Assembly: GCA_022708585.1 (NCBI GenBank)
Contig: JAKIYJ010000045.1
Span: forward strand, 1 to 9,384
Direction of reading: 5' to 3'
DNA length: 9,384 nucleotides
DNA from: Bacteroidota bacterium
GTDB lineage: Bacteria > Bacteroidota > Bacteroidia > Bacteroidales > JAKIYJ01
A program made the position numbers and the translations under genes. The notes under the pieces are model-generated. The model did not search any database. It was not told where the DNA came from and saw only the letters and a program-made list of their open reading frames with translations. This document shows, piece after piece, positions 1 through 6,367 of this stretch (position 1 is its first letter; each line of letters opens with the position of its first letter).

Positions 1-575
1 CTGTGCAAGGTTGCAATGTACACCCTGGTTATGCTAAAGGTAAAATGATTAATGCTTTAATTGTCGCCAATGAAATTAACAACATGCTTCCTGTTAATGA
101 AAGGCCTGAATTTACAAGTGATTATGAGGGATTTTTTCATATAACTAAAATAGAAGGCAATGTTGAAAAAGCTACTCTTCAATATATTATTAGAGATCAT
201 AACAGGCAAAAATTTGAAAACAAGAAACAGTTGATGGCAGAAGTTGTTAAATACATAAATTTTTTACATGCAAAGGAGGTTGTGTTTCTTGATATGAAAG
301 ATCAATATTATAATATGCGAGAAAAAATTGAACCTGTATATCACATTATAGAGAATGCCCGTTTATCGATGATTGAGGAAGGCATAGTACCTCGTATTGT
401 TCCTATTAGAGGGGGGACCGATGGTGCAAGGCTTTCATTTATGGGGTTGCCATGCCCTAACATTTTTGCAGGGGGGCATAATTTTCATGGAAAAATGGAG
501 TTTGTTCCACTTGAATCTATGATTAAAGCAACGAATGTCATTGTTAGAATTATTTGTAAATATTCAGATATGTAA
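1..575 (+). CDS. pepT: Peptidase T (tripeptide aminopeptidase), C-terminal part, 5' truncated by the window
   Basis: Peptidase T is a cytoplasmic zinc aminopeptidase of the M20 family that removes the N-terminal residue from tripeptides. About 190 residues are present, against roughly 400 in the full family, so the N-terminal half with most metal ligands lies before the window. The reading frame starts at base 3; the GTG there is an internal codon, not a start. Family signatures visible are NVHPGYAKG near residue 5, which belongs to the lid/dimerisation domain, DYEGFFH near 40, YYNMREK near 102, RGGTDGARLSFMGLPCPN at 136-153, and GGHNFHGKMEF near 157-167. The His of the FHGK segment (residue 162 here) corresponds to the last metal-binding His of PepT. 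The reading is uninterrupted to TAA at 573-575. A MITE-like element begins seven bases after the stop. Assignment is from recalled similarity to E. coli PepT; confidence is high. Confidence 0.93.
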   Translation, partial: VQGCNVHPGYAKGKMINALIVANEINNMLPVNERPEFTSDYEGFFHITKIEGNVEKATLQYIIRDHNRQKFENKKQLMAEVVKYINFLHAKEVVFLDMKDQYYNMREKIEPVYHIIENARLSMIEEGIVPRIVPIRGGTDGARLSFMGLPCPNIFAGGHNFHGKMEFVPLESMIKATNVIVRIICKYSDM

Positions 576-581
576 TAATTA

Positions 582-723
582 GTGTCTGTCCATAAAGTCA
601 AGAGTTTGTTTCAGAATGTTCGAGTTCGAGGTTTCGATAGCCTGAAAATCGGGAGTGTACTTAAAGTACATAACCGATTTGAAAGCTGAGAATAACGATG
701 AAATCTGACATTATGGACAAACT
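582..723. mobile_element. MITE-like palindromic repeat element (about 142 bp, no coding capacity)
   Basis: The ends form a near-perfect inverted repeat: TGTCCATAAAGTCA at 587-600 and its complement at 706-719 match at 13 of 14 positions, and weaker matching continues outward to the tips. The centre is a second palindrome: TGTACTT (656-662) and AAGTACA (664-670) are exact complements around one base, flanked by imperfectly complementary arms CCTGAAAATCGG (641-652) and CCGATTTGAAAG (674-685), matching at 9 of 12 positions. The 7-bp sequence ATAATTA occurs immediately outside both ends (575-581 and 724-730), as a target-site duplication would, although an AT-rich 7-mer could recur by chance. There is no useful ORF. 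A non-autonomous transposable element is the simplest reading; a REP-like or RNA-encoding repeat is the alternative. Copy number elsewhere in the genome cannot be seen. Confidence 0.6.
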
Positions 724-747
724 ATAATTAACAACAAATGTTTTATT

Positions 748-1386
748 ATGCCATCACATAAGCATATTCAATATATAATTTTTGACCTTGGTGCTGTAGT
801 TCTTAATATTGATTTTTCTTTAACAATAAATGCTTTCAAAAATATAGGTATTAAAGATTTTGACAATATCTTTACACAAGCCCGACAGGATGAGTTTTTT
901 GATTATTTTGAAAGTGGAAAATTAAGTCCTGAACAGTTTAGAGATAAATTACGTAAATTGACAGATATAAATTTACAGGATAAAGCCATTGATGATGCCT
1001 GGAATGCTATGATTATAGATTTTGATAAAGATAATATAGACTTATTAAAAAAAGTGAAGTTAAATTATTTTACATGCTTATTGAGTAATACTAATGCAAT
1101 TCATGAGCCTGTCTATAATTCCCTTTTACTTCCTTATGGAATAAATCATATATCAGAACTTTTTCATAAAGCCTATTTATCGCATAAAATTGGAATGCGT
1201 AAACCTGAGGAAAGGATTTTTAGTTATGTTATTAATGACAGCAAGTTAATTCCACAAAAAACACTTTATATTGACGATACAGATTATTATTTGCCAGTAG
1301 CCGAAAGATTTGGAATTAATACTTTACACTTTTCAAAAGGGATGCGGCTTACAGATTTATTTAGCAAAGAAGGGTATCTTTTTTAA
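748..1386 (+). CDS. HAD-superfamily hydrolase, YihX-like (haloacid-dehalogenase-type phosphatase)
   Basis: This 212-residue cytoplasmic protein carries the four HAD motifs in order. Motif I is FDLGAVVLNID with nucleophile Asp13, motif II LLSN with Ser113, motif III the Lys152 of RKPEERIF, and motif IV YIDDTDYYL with Asp176/Asp177. The residue two after the nucleophile is Gly15 rather than the usual acidic Asp. This FDLG form is normal in the YihX-like branch, which includes E. coli YihX, an alpha-glucose-1-phosphate phosphatase. A helical cap domain follows motif I (about residues 25-95), as in subfamily IA. The substrate cannot be inferred. The ATG at 748 gives the expected motif I position; no Shine-Dalgarno is visible, as is usual in Bacteroidota. 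The gene follows the MITE-like element by 24 bp, so its promoter may lie in or near that repeat. Its 3' end overlaps the opposing dus gene by 26 bp. Confidence 0.85.
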   Translation: MPSHKHIQYIIFDLGAVVLNIDFSLTINAFKNIGIKDFDNIFTQARQDEFFDYFESGKLSPEQFRDKLRKLTDINLQDKAIDDAWNAMIIDFDKDNIDLLKKVKLNYFTCLLSNTNAIHEPVYNSLLLPYGINHISELFHKAYLSHKIGMRKPEERIFSYVINDSKLIPQKTLYIDDTDYYLPVAERFGINTLHFSKGMRLTDLFSKEGYLF

Positions 1387-2344
1387 TTACTAATTGTAAT
1401 ATTTCTCTTAATTTTTCAAGATTATCAATCTGTACTAATATATTTCTAAAAGTTTTACCATAAGGTAATCCTTTAAAATAACCGGAATAATGTTTACGCA
1501 TTTCAAAAATTCCTCTTTTTTCTCCTTTCCATTTAACTTCGCCTTCAAGGTGTTTGAGGCAAACTGATGCTCTTTCATTAACAGAAGGCATTTCTATAAT
1601 TTTTTTATTTTTAAGGTAAGTTTTTATATGATAAAAAATCCATGGATTGCCTATTGCCGCTCTGCCAATCATTATTGCATCAACTCCATAATTATTGAAA
1701 TTATATTCAGCTATTTCGGGGGAATTTACATCGCCATTACCAATGACAGGTATTGAAATAGCAGGGTTATTTTTAACTCTTGCTATTGGTGCCCAATCTG
1801 CTGAGCCGGAATACAGCATACTTCTGGTACGGCCATGAATTGTAATAGCCGAAATTCCACAATCCTGTAACATTAAAGCCACCTCATCAATATTTATTCT
1901 ATCATGATTCCATCCCAATCTGGTTTTGGCTGTTACGGGTATATCAACAGATTTAATCACTGCTGTGGCTATTTCCTTCATTTTGGGCAAATCATTAAGA
2001 AGAGCAGCCCCTGCACCTTTGTTAACTACTTTATTAACAGGGCAGCCAAAGTTAAGATCAATAATATCAGGATTGGATTCCAATGCTATATGTGCTGATT
2101 TAACAACGGATTCTACATTATTGCCAAATATTTGTATAGCAACGGGATGTTCTTCATTTAAGACATACAATTTTTGGCGGCTTTTCCAACTATCTCTTAT
2201 AAGACCATCACTTGATATGAATTCTGAAAAGCATAAATCAGCCCCCATTTCTTTGCAAATAACTCTGAATGGAGGACCTGTAATATCTTCCATTGGAGCC
2301 AGGAATAATGGTCTATTTCCCAAATCAATATTTCCTATTTTCAT
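1361..2344 (-). CDS. dusB: tRNA-dihydrouridine synthase, DusB-like
   Basis: This flavoenzyme reduces specific uridines in the D-loop of tRNA to dihydrouridine using FMN and NAD(P)H. The 327-residue length is normal. From the N-terminus, the TIM-barrel Dus signatures are LFLAPMEDITGPPFR (13-27), QIFG with Gln71, DLNFGCPVNKVV with catalytic Cys101, the FMN-contacting Lys140 in AKTRLGW, IHGRTR around 169-174, and the phosphate-binding loops GNGD (202-205) and GRAAIGNPW (228-236). A helical tRNA-binding domain follows to residue 327. The ATG at 2342-2344 is the only start that preserves the complete first strand. The gene faces the HAD gene tail-to-tail with a 26-bp overlap, so no dedicated terminator fits between them. 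It is divergent from the CPBP gene. DusB is the closest subgroup by recall; assignment to a particular Dus class is less certain than the family. Confidence 0.93.
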   Translation of the reverse strand: MKIGNIDLGNRPLFLAPMEDITGPPFRVICKEMGADLCFSEFISSDGLIRDSWKSRQKLYVLNEEHPVAIQIFGNNVESVVKSAHIALESNPDIIDLNFGCPVNKVVNKGAGAALLNDLPKMKEIATAVIKSVDIPVTAKTRLGWNHDRINIDEVALMLQDCGISAITIHGRTRSMLYSGSADWAPIARVKNNPAISIPVIGNGDVNSPEIAEYNFNNYGVDAIMIGRAAIGNPWIFYHIKTYLKNKKIIEMPSVNERASVCLKHLEGEVKWKGEKRGIFEMRKHYSGYFKGLPYGKTFRNILVQIDNLEKLREILQLVIKKDTLLC

Positions 2345-2627
2345 ATGTTTATAAAAAAATATTAGATATATTTTAAAATAATGTTGTTAAAAAAATTTTA
2401 TTCTTCAATTGTATTTATATAAAATTATATAAATAAGTAATTTTTTCAAATATTTATATATGTTAAAACCCGCATCCATATTATAGAACTTGTGTAATTA
2501 GAACAATTTTATATAATAAAGCCAAAATATTAAAGTCAAACTTTCTATATTCAATTCAACTTAAATTAAGTTTAATATTTGGAAATTTCATTAATTTGGC
2601 TGTCAAATAACAAAAACTAACAATATT
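2345..2627. promoter_or_regulatory. Divergent, extremely AT-rich intergenic spacer with inverted repeats
   Basis: This 283-bp gap lies between the divergent dus and CPBP genes, so promoters for both should be here. I could not find a clear match to the Bacteroidota -7 consensus TAnnTTTG on either strand; the near-misses on the plus strand are AATATTTG and TTAATTTG, about 30-60 bp before the CPBP start. Two exact inverted repeats are present: ATTTATATAA at 2413-2422 with its complement at 2425-2434 (2-nt spacer), and AACTTAA at 2558-2564 with its complement at 2566-2572 (1-nt spacer). Either could be an operator, but such simple A/T palindromes also arise by chance. No coding region or RNA gene is visible here. 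Confidence 0.4.
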
Positions 2628-3563
2628 ATGTTTTTTGGAATATTTTCAAATCTTTCACCTTTTGCAAAAGTCATATTCAGTTTATTTATTATATTTTTAT
2701 CATTACTTTTTACTTTAATGATAGGGACAATTATAGCTATTCCAATATTTGGAATTAATTTTTTTACAAATCCTGAAATATTATCCGACATTAAAAATCC
2801 TGATTATATTCCATTTTTCAAATATTTTCAAATAGTTCAATCAGTTGGGATTTTTATTATACCACCTTTAATTGCCGCAAAATTATTTAATAATAACAAA
2901 ACAGAAAATTATTACAGATTTGATATTAATCCCGGGTATATAATTATTTTGCTTACATTAATTGTTATGTTTACAATACAACCATTAATAAATTTATTAA
3001 TAGAAATAAATAATAAAATGGTTTTTCCTGAATCTTTAAAAAATATTGAAACGTGGATGAAACAATCTGAACAAAATGCAACTGAATTGAGTAATTCATT
3101 TTTAATAATGAAGAGTACAGGAGCATTTATATTGAATATATTTATGATGGCAATAATACCGGCAATAGGTGAGGAATTATTATTTAGAGGACTTTTCCAA
3201 AGGTTATTAAAGGAATGGACAGGTAATATTCATTTATCAATAATAATAACAGCGATAGCCTTTTCGGCTATGCATCTTCAGTTTTATGGTTTTATACCAA
3301 GATGTTTGCTGGGAGCATTATTTGGTTATTTATTATTATGGACAGGATCTATCTGGGTGCCAATTTTTGCACATTTTATCAATAACGCTACAGCTGTGAT
3401 TATATCATATTTAAGTCAACGAGGTATTGTGGATGAAAGTTATGAGTCATTTGGAAATTTTGGGAATAATTATATTGCAATAATTTTATCAGTAATTGTT
3501 ACTGTGATAATATTATATTATATTTTTAAGCACAGGGAGGTATCATCTATTGAGATTGAATAA
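2628..3563 (+). CDS. CPBP-family intramembrane glutamic endopeptidase (CAAX protease / Abi-like)
   Basis: This is a 311-residue integral membrane protein with about eight hydrophobic segments (roughly 12-42, 65-85, 103-127, 158-178, 200-217, 223-241, 245-262 and 282-300). The CPBP (Pfam Abi/Rce1-like) catalytic motifs are complete and correctly ordered: EExxxR as Glu182-Glu183 and Arg187, FxxxH as Phe212 and His216, and HxxxN as His249 and Asn253. Such proteins cleave substrates within the membrane; bacterial members include processing proteases and peptide-immunity proteins, but the substrate here is unknown. The ATG at 2628 follows an A/T-rich leader without a Shine-Dalgarno. The gene stands alone, divergent from dus and convergent with the Exb operon. 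Bacteriocin or phage-resistance roles are known for some members, but nothing in the neighbourhood supports one here. Confidence 0.9.
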   Translation: MFFGIFSNLSPFAKVIFSLFIIFLSLLFTLMIGTIIAIPIFGINFFTNPEILSDIKNPDYIPFFKYFQIVQSVGIFIIPPLIAAKLFNNNKTENYYRFDINPGYIIILLTLIVMFTIQPLINLLIEINNKMVFPESLKNIETWMKQSEQNATELSNSFLIMKSTGAFILNIFMMAIIPAIGEELLFRGLFQRLLKEWTGNIHLSIIITAIAFSAMHLQFYGFIPRCLLGALFGYLLLWTGSIWVPIFAHFINNATAVIISYLSQRGIVDESYESFGNFGNNYIAIILSVIVTVIILYYIFKHREVSSIEIE

Positions 3564-3595
3564 AACAACAATTATCAGAACAGCAGTCAAAAGAA

Positions 3596-3622
3596 AAAGG
3601 CTCTCATCATCAGAGAGCCTTT
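3596..3622 (-). terminator. Intrinsic hairpin terminator between the CPBP gene and the exb operon
   Basis: AAAGGCTCTC (3596-3605) and GAGAGCCTTT (3613-3622) form an exact 10-bp stem with a 7-nt loop. Read on the minus strand, the stem runs into TTTTTCTTTT, a good U-tract, so it mainly ends the exb operon 41 bp after the last exbD stop. On the plus strand only three T follow before TCATCATT, so it is a weaker terminator for the CPBP gene, whose stop is 32 bp away. Confidence 0.82.
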
Positions 3623-3663
3623 CATCATTCATTAATCTTAAAAATTAATATATGAATAGTTAA

Positions 3664-4125
3664 TCAGTCATTTACTCTTCTTGCTGCGTAATTTATTTTA
3701 AAGGCGCCTGCTTTTCTCAGTTCCTGTTTTACGTCAGTAACAATACCCATTTTCACATCTTGATCTACTTTTAAAGAAGTAGTCATTTTTTGTCTATCTT
3801 CTTCTTTAATATTTTCTCTTTCTTTGGTTATAAATTCAGCAATATCTTTAACGTCAGAGTAAGTATCATTAAGTTGAATACGAGGTTCATTACCAAAGAC
3901 TTGTGGATTTATAGGAGGTCCAATATAGATATAACTTATAAGAGATTTTTTTTCAAGTTTTTGAGATTGAGAAGCCTCTGGGGGTACAATTTTAACATAT
4001 ATACTGGATTGTCTCATAGTGGTTGTAACCATAAAAAAGAAAAGTAACATAAAAATAATATCAGGCAAAGATGCAGTAGAAATTGCAGGAGCAGTATGTT
4101 TGTCATCCTTTTTAAATCTTCCCAT
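3664..4125 (-). CDS. exbD: ExbD/TolR-family biopolymer transport protein (second copy, distal in operon)
   Basis: This 153-residue protein is a bitopic inner-membrane subunit of an ExbB-ExbD proton channel, which harvests proton-motive force for TonB-type energy transduction. A short cytoplasmic N-terminus precedes a single transmembrane helix at about 19-37. That helix carries Asp22 (SLPDIIFMLLFFFMV), the position of the essential proton-carrying Asp of ExbD/TolR. The rest is a periplasmic domain ending in a typical ExbD-like fold (LKVDQDVKMGIVTDVKQELRKAG). It begins at the ATG sharing one base with the upstream stop (TAATG), which indicates translational coupling. An AGGAGG lies nine bases before the start, inside the upstream coding region. 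A hairpin terminator follows. It differs clearly from the upstream exbD copy, so the two are probably non-redundant. Confidence 0.9.
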   Translation of the reverse strand: MGRFKKDDKHTAPAISTASLPDIIFMLLFFFMVTTTMRQSSIYVKIVPPEASQSQKLEKKSLISYIYIGPPINPQVFGNEPRIQLNDTYSDVKDIAEFITKERENIKEEDRQKMTTSLKVDQDVKMGIVTDVKQELRKAGAFKINYAARRVND

Positions 4126-4763
4126 TATTTGGTACCTCCTACATTTTTAGGTTCGGCTTCGGAAATTTGCATTGGTATAACTGTTTTAATAGCTTCAGCC
4201 TTATCATCCTGTTTCAGTTCAACAAGTTTATTGAAACTGGTACCAAAAATTTCTTTAGAAAGTTCATTTCTTAATTCATTAACTGCTTTTGCCAGTTCAT
4301 TTTGAACTTTTATATACATTGAATATGAAGTACCTCTATCATTTTGTAAAGAAATAATACCTTTTGTTACTCTTCTGTCACCTAATAATTTTAAAGCATC
4401 TTCATATTTTTTTCGCATTTTGGGATCTGTGGTTTTTTTAATTTTTTCAGACAACAATTCTCCATCGGACAAGTTTGGATTATTATATGGGTTAGCAATA
4501 AATTCTTTAGTCTGATCTTTTAAAGTTGCAATACTTCCGGGTTTTCCTTCAACAAGAAGTTGATCAGCTGCATTTATCAGTACGACGAATATATTTCTTT
4601 GATTTATTTCAGGTACAGGAGCATTAGGGTCTGGTGGTGGAGGTAGTATACGAGTTAAACCGGAATCAACATTCATAGATGCAGTAACCAGAAAAAAGAG
4701 CAACAGTAAAAAAGCCATATCTGCTGTTGAAGATGCATTTATTTCGGGGACTTTTCTTTTCAT
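4125..4763 (-). CDS. exbD: ExbD/TolR-family biopolymer transport protein, enlarged copy
   Basis: This 212-residue ExbD/TolR homologue is a partner of the ExbB channel. The N-terminal transmembrane helix (about 13-31) contains Asp15 (STADMAFLLLLFFLV) at the proton-carrying position. A proline-rich linker, LPPPPDPNAPVPE at 40-52, leads into the periplasmic part. The start of the usual periplasmic domain (QRNIFVVLINAADQLLVEGKP) is recognisable. A charged insert of roughly 50-60 residues (about 95-150) then separates it from the terminal helix region, making the protein much longer than the roughly 140 residues of classical ExbD. This enlarged form is familiar from Bacteroidota exb operons. The start at 4763 places the Asp helix directly at the N-terminus, as expected. 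It is separated by 65 bp from the upstream membrane protein and overlaps the next exbD by one base. Confidence 0.9.
   Translation of the reverse strand: MKRKVPEINASSTADMAFLLLLFFLVTASMNVDSGLTRILPPPPDPNAPVPEINQRNIFVVLINAADQLLVEGKPGSIATLKDQTKEFIANPYNNPNLSDGELLSEKIKKTTDPKMRKKYEDALKLLGDRRVTKGIISLQNDRGTSYSMYIKVQNELAKAVNELRNELSKEIFGTSFNKLVELKQDDKAEAIKTVIPMQISEAEPKNVGGTK
4135..4140 (-). promoter_or_regulatory. Shine-Dalgarno-like AGGAGG before the distal exbD
   Basis: AGGAGG on the minus strand is separated by nine bases from the ATG at 4123-4125. It stands out because most other starts in the window lack one. It lies in the last codons of the upstream exbD (Val-Gly-Gly-Thr-Lys-stop), so the match could partly reflect coding for Gly-Gly. 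It supports the chosen start of the distal exbD and coupled re-initiation at the overlapping TAATG. Confidence 0.5.
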
Positions 4764-4828
4764 TTTATTTTATTAATATTTAAAATAAATGTAATTAAAC
4801 TATAATTATAATTTACAGAATTAATTAT

Positions 4829-5284
4829 TTATTTAAATTTTTTAGAAATTTCACAATAAATTGTAGTTAATATTGCTATTCCAAAGATAATATAGGTACA
4901 AATTAAACCTGCTCCCACATATCTTGCCACCTTTTCAGAAGTACCTGTTTTAACCAGGATATCAGGATCAACAGGCCCTGTTGATAGAGTGTAAATTATA
5001 TACCAGAACAATACAACAGCGACTATTCCTATTAAAATTTTTAAAGTTTTTTTAGGACTTTTTATTATCTGAGCCAGTGGAAAAATAATTACAAACAAGG
5101 CACAAAAAATTGCAGCGACATAGGCAGTTATTATAAAAGGATCAAGAATTTTACTACGTAACGGTTCTACGGCAACTGCATAATCTCCTTTAATCCAAAC
5201 CAAAATAGTAAAGAATGCTCCTATACTAATTAGTAGTATTACTGATATTCTGGAAACATATTTTAATATCTTATCTCTATTCAT
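4829..5284 (-). CDS. Unnamed four-helix membrane protein of the Bacteroidota exb operon
   Basis: This 151-residue protein has four predicted membrane helices (about 12-32, 50-73, 80-100 and 121-143). A short loop of Gly, Pro, Asp and Lys residues (about 101-120) lies between helices 3 and 4, and the C-terminus is basic (KKFK). I recognise no catalytic motif or named domain. It sits five bases downstream of exbB and 65 bp upstream of the first exbD, so it is almost certainly cotranscribed with them. From general knowledge, a small hydrophobic protein at this position recurs in Bacteroidota exb clusters. I infer an accessory, assembly or regulatory role in the ExbB-ExbD complex, but no sequence evidence shows this. 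The start ATG at 5282-5284 is the first after the exbB stop and leaves a plausible N-terminus (MNRDKILKYVSR) before helix 1. Confidence 0.8.
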   Translation of the reverse strand: MNRDKILKYVSRISVILLISIGAFFTILVWIKGDYAVAVEPLRSKILDPFIITAYVAAIFCALFVIIFPLAQIIKSPKKTLKILIGIVAVVLFWYIIYTLSTGPVDPDILVKTGTSEKVARYVGAGLICTYIIFGIAILTTIYCEISKKFK

Positions 5285-5289
5285 AATAA

Positions 5290-6141
5290 TTAATTTTTAA
5301 CTGGTACAGTTTTTAAAGAATATTTTACAAGCAAATCCATAAAATTTATTGTAGCATCTTCCATTGAATTAACGATATCATCAATTTTTGAGATTATATA
5401 ATTATAAAATAATTGTAAAATTATAGCTGTTATAAGACCAAATACGGTTGTCAATAAAGCGATTTTGATACCAACAGCTACGATTTGCGGGCTTATATCA
5501 CCGGCTCTTGCAATATCATCAAAAGCTTGAACCATACCAATTACAGTACCTAAAAATCCTAACATAGGAGCAAGAGCAATAAATAATGATATCCATGACA
5601 AATTCTTTTCCATATTTGAAGTAAACAAGCTGCCATAAGAAACAATTGATTTTTCAACCATTTCAAGATTTTCATTGTAACGGTTTAATCCTTCATAAAA
5701 AATACTGGCTACTGGGCCTCTAGTGTTTTTACATATATTTTTAGCTTCATCAATTCCTTCCTTATTAAGTACTTCTTCAAGGTCTATCAATAATTTTTTT
5801 GTATTTGTAGTTGATAAGTTTAAATAAATAACTCTTTCAATAGCTAAAGCCAGCCCCAGAATCAAACACAATAAAATTGCAGCCATAAAGCCAGGGCCGC
5901 CTTCAATAAACTTTTCTTTTAGAACTTGATGAAAAGATTTAGATTCTTGTGGAGGAGGTGTAGCTTGTAAATCTGCTTGTGCAACTTTTGCAGTATCTTT
6001 TTGTTGGTTTTTTAAAGCTGCTGAATCATCAACTTTTTCTGTTTTTTCTTTTTGTTTGTGCTGAGTTTGTGCTGATAACAACACAGGAGTTCCACATACC
6101 AATAAACTTACTAATGTAAGCAAAGCAATTTTTTGTTTCAT
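5290..6141 (-). CDS. exbB: ExbB/TolQ/MotA-family proton channel protein with signal peptide and extended N-terminus
   Basis: ExbB forms the pentameric core of the inner-membrane motor that passes protons and energises TonB. The 283 residues comprise a signal-peptide-like segment (1-24, ending LLSAQ), a hydrophilic Gln/Lys-rich stretch with TPPP (about 25-70), transmembrane helix 1 (about 83-105), a cytoplasmic region (about 106-180), and helices 2 (about 183-207) and 3 (about 221-250). The family core APMLGFLGTVIGMVQAF (191-207) holds the channel Thr199, and helix 3 holds Thr231/Thr232 (ALLTTVFGL). The signal sequence and linker make it longer than E. coli ExbB (about 240 residues), a layout often seen in Bacteroidota. 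It is first in a minus-strand operon with the small membrane protein and two exbD genes. No clear promoter motif lies between it and tRNA-Ser 57 bp upstream, so readthrough from the tRNA or tatD is possible. Confidence 0.92.
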   Translation of the reverse strand: MKQKIALLTLVSLLVCGTPVLLSAQTQHKQKEKTEKVDDSAALKNQQKDTAKVAQADLQATPPPQESKSFHQVLKEKFIEGGPGFMAAILLCLILGLALAIERVIYLNLSTTNTKKLLIDLEEVLNKEGIDEAKNICKNTRGPVASIFYEGLNRYNENLEMVEKSIVSYGSLFTSNMEKNLSWISLFIALAPMLGFLGTVIGMVQAFDDIARAGDISPQIVAVGIKIALLTTVFGLITAIILQLFYNYIISKIDDIVNSMEDATINFMDLLVKYSLKTVPVKN

Positions 6142-6198
6142 TTTTTTAAAAAATTAAAAATTAATAATTAATAATTATTGTTTAAAGGATTTTTTCAG

Positions 6199-6286
6199 CG
6201 GAGAGAATGGGATTCGAACCCATGAACCGCTTTTGGCGATTACACACTCTCCAGGCGTGCGCCTTCGACCACTCGGCCATCTCTCC
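6199..6286 (-). tRNA. tRNA-Ser(GGA)
   Basis: The 88-nt class II cloverleaf is complete. The acceptor stem GGAGAGA/TCTCTCC is fully paired with discriminator G. The D-arm is GCCGAGTGGTCGAAGGC. The anticodon stem CACGC/GTGTG has loop CTGGAGA with anticodon GGA at 6252-6250. A long variable arm ATCGC/GCGGT surrounds loop CAAAA, and the T-arm ATGGG-TTCGAAT-CCCAT is fully paired. The 3' CCA is not encoded (CTG follows the discriminator). It lies between tatD and exbB on the same strand. Confidence 0.97.
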
Positions 6287-6321
6287 CTCTGTTCTTAAAT
6301 CCTTTTTCATTACGACCCGCT

Positions 6322-6351
6322 AAATTATAAAATTATAAAAATGATTTACAA
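6322..6351 (-). promoter_or_regulatory. Candidate promoter for tRNA-Ser
   Basis: On the minus strand TTG (6351-6349) is followed after exactly 19 bases by TATAATTT (6329-6322). This resembles the Bacteroidota TTG-N19-TAnnTTTG arrangement, with two mismatches in the -7 box. The same 19-base spacing occurs at the tRNA-Val promoter in this window. A GC-rich stretch (GCGGGTCG) lies just after the box, the position of a discriminator in growth-rate-controlled stable-RNA promoters. The 35 bases between the box and the mature tRNA would leave a short 5' leader. Confidence 0.4.
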
Positions 6352-6367
6352 CTTTTTTACAAAAATT

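Noticed and set aside
748..1386. HAD protein inactive because Asp two residues after the nucleophile is Gly
   Set aside because: The FDLG form of motif I is normal in the YihX-like branch, and the other motifs are intact, so this is not a defect.
1926..2354. Plus-strand open frame of 142 codons opposite dus
   Set aside because: Dus is complete with all motifs on the other strand; the antisense frame has no recognisable family and no start signal.
2603..2791. Minus-strand open frame overlapping the start of the CPBP gene
   Set aside because: It is short, Ile/Lys-rich by composition, and contradicted by the intact CPBP protease on the plus strand.
4096..4305. Plus-strand open frame opposite the exbD pair (and another at 3790-4047)
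   Set aside because: Both are antisense to well-supported ExbD genes; the hydrophobicity is a mirror of the ExbD codons.
6142..6198. Tandem A/T repeat (AATTAAT units) before exbB as an iteron or operator
   Set aside because: It is only about three 7-bp units in sequence of very low complexity, and is best explained by composition.
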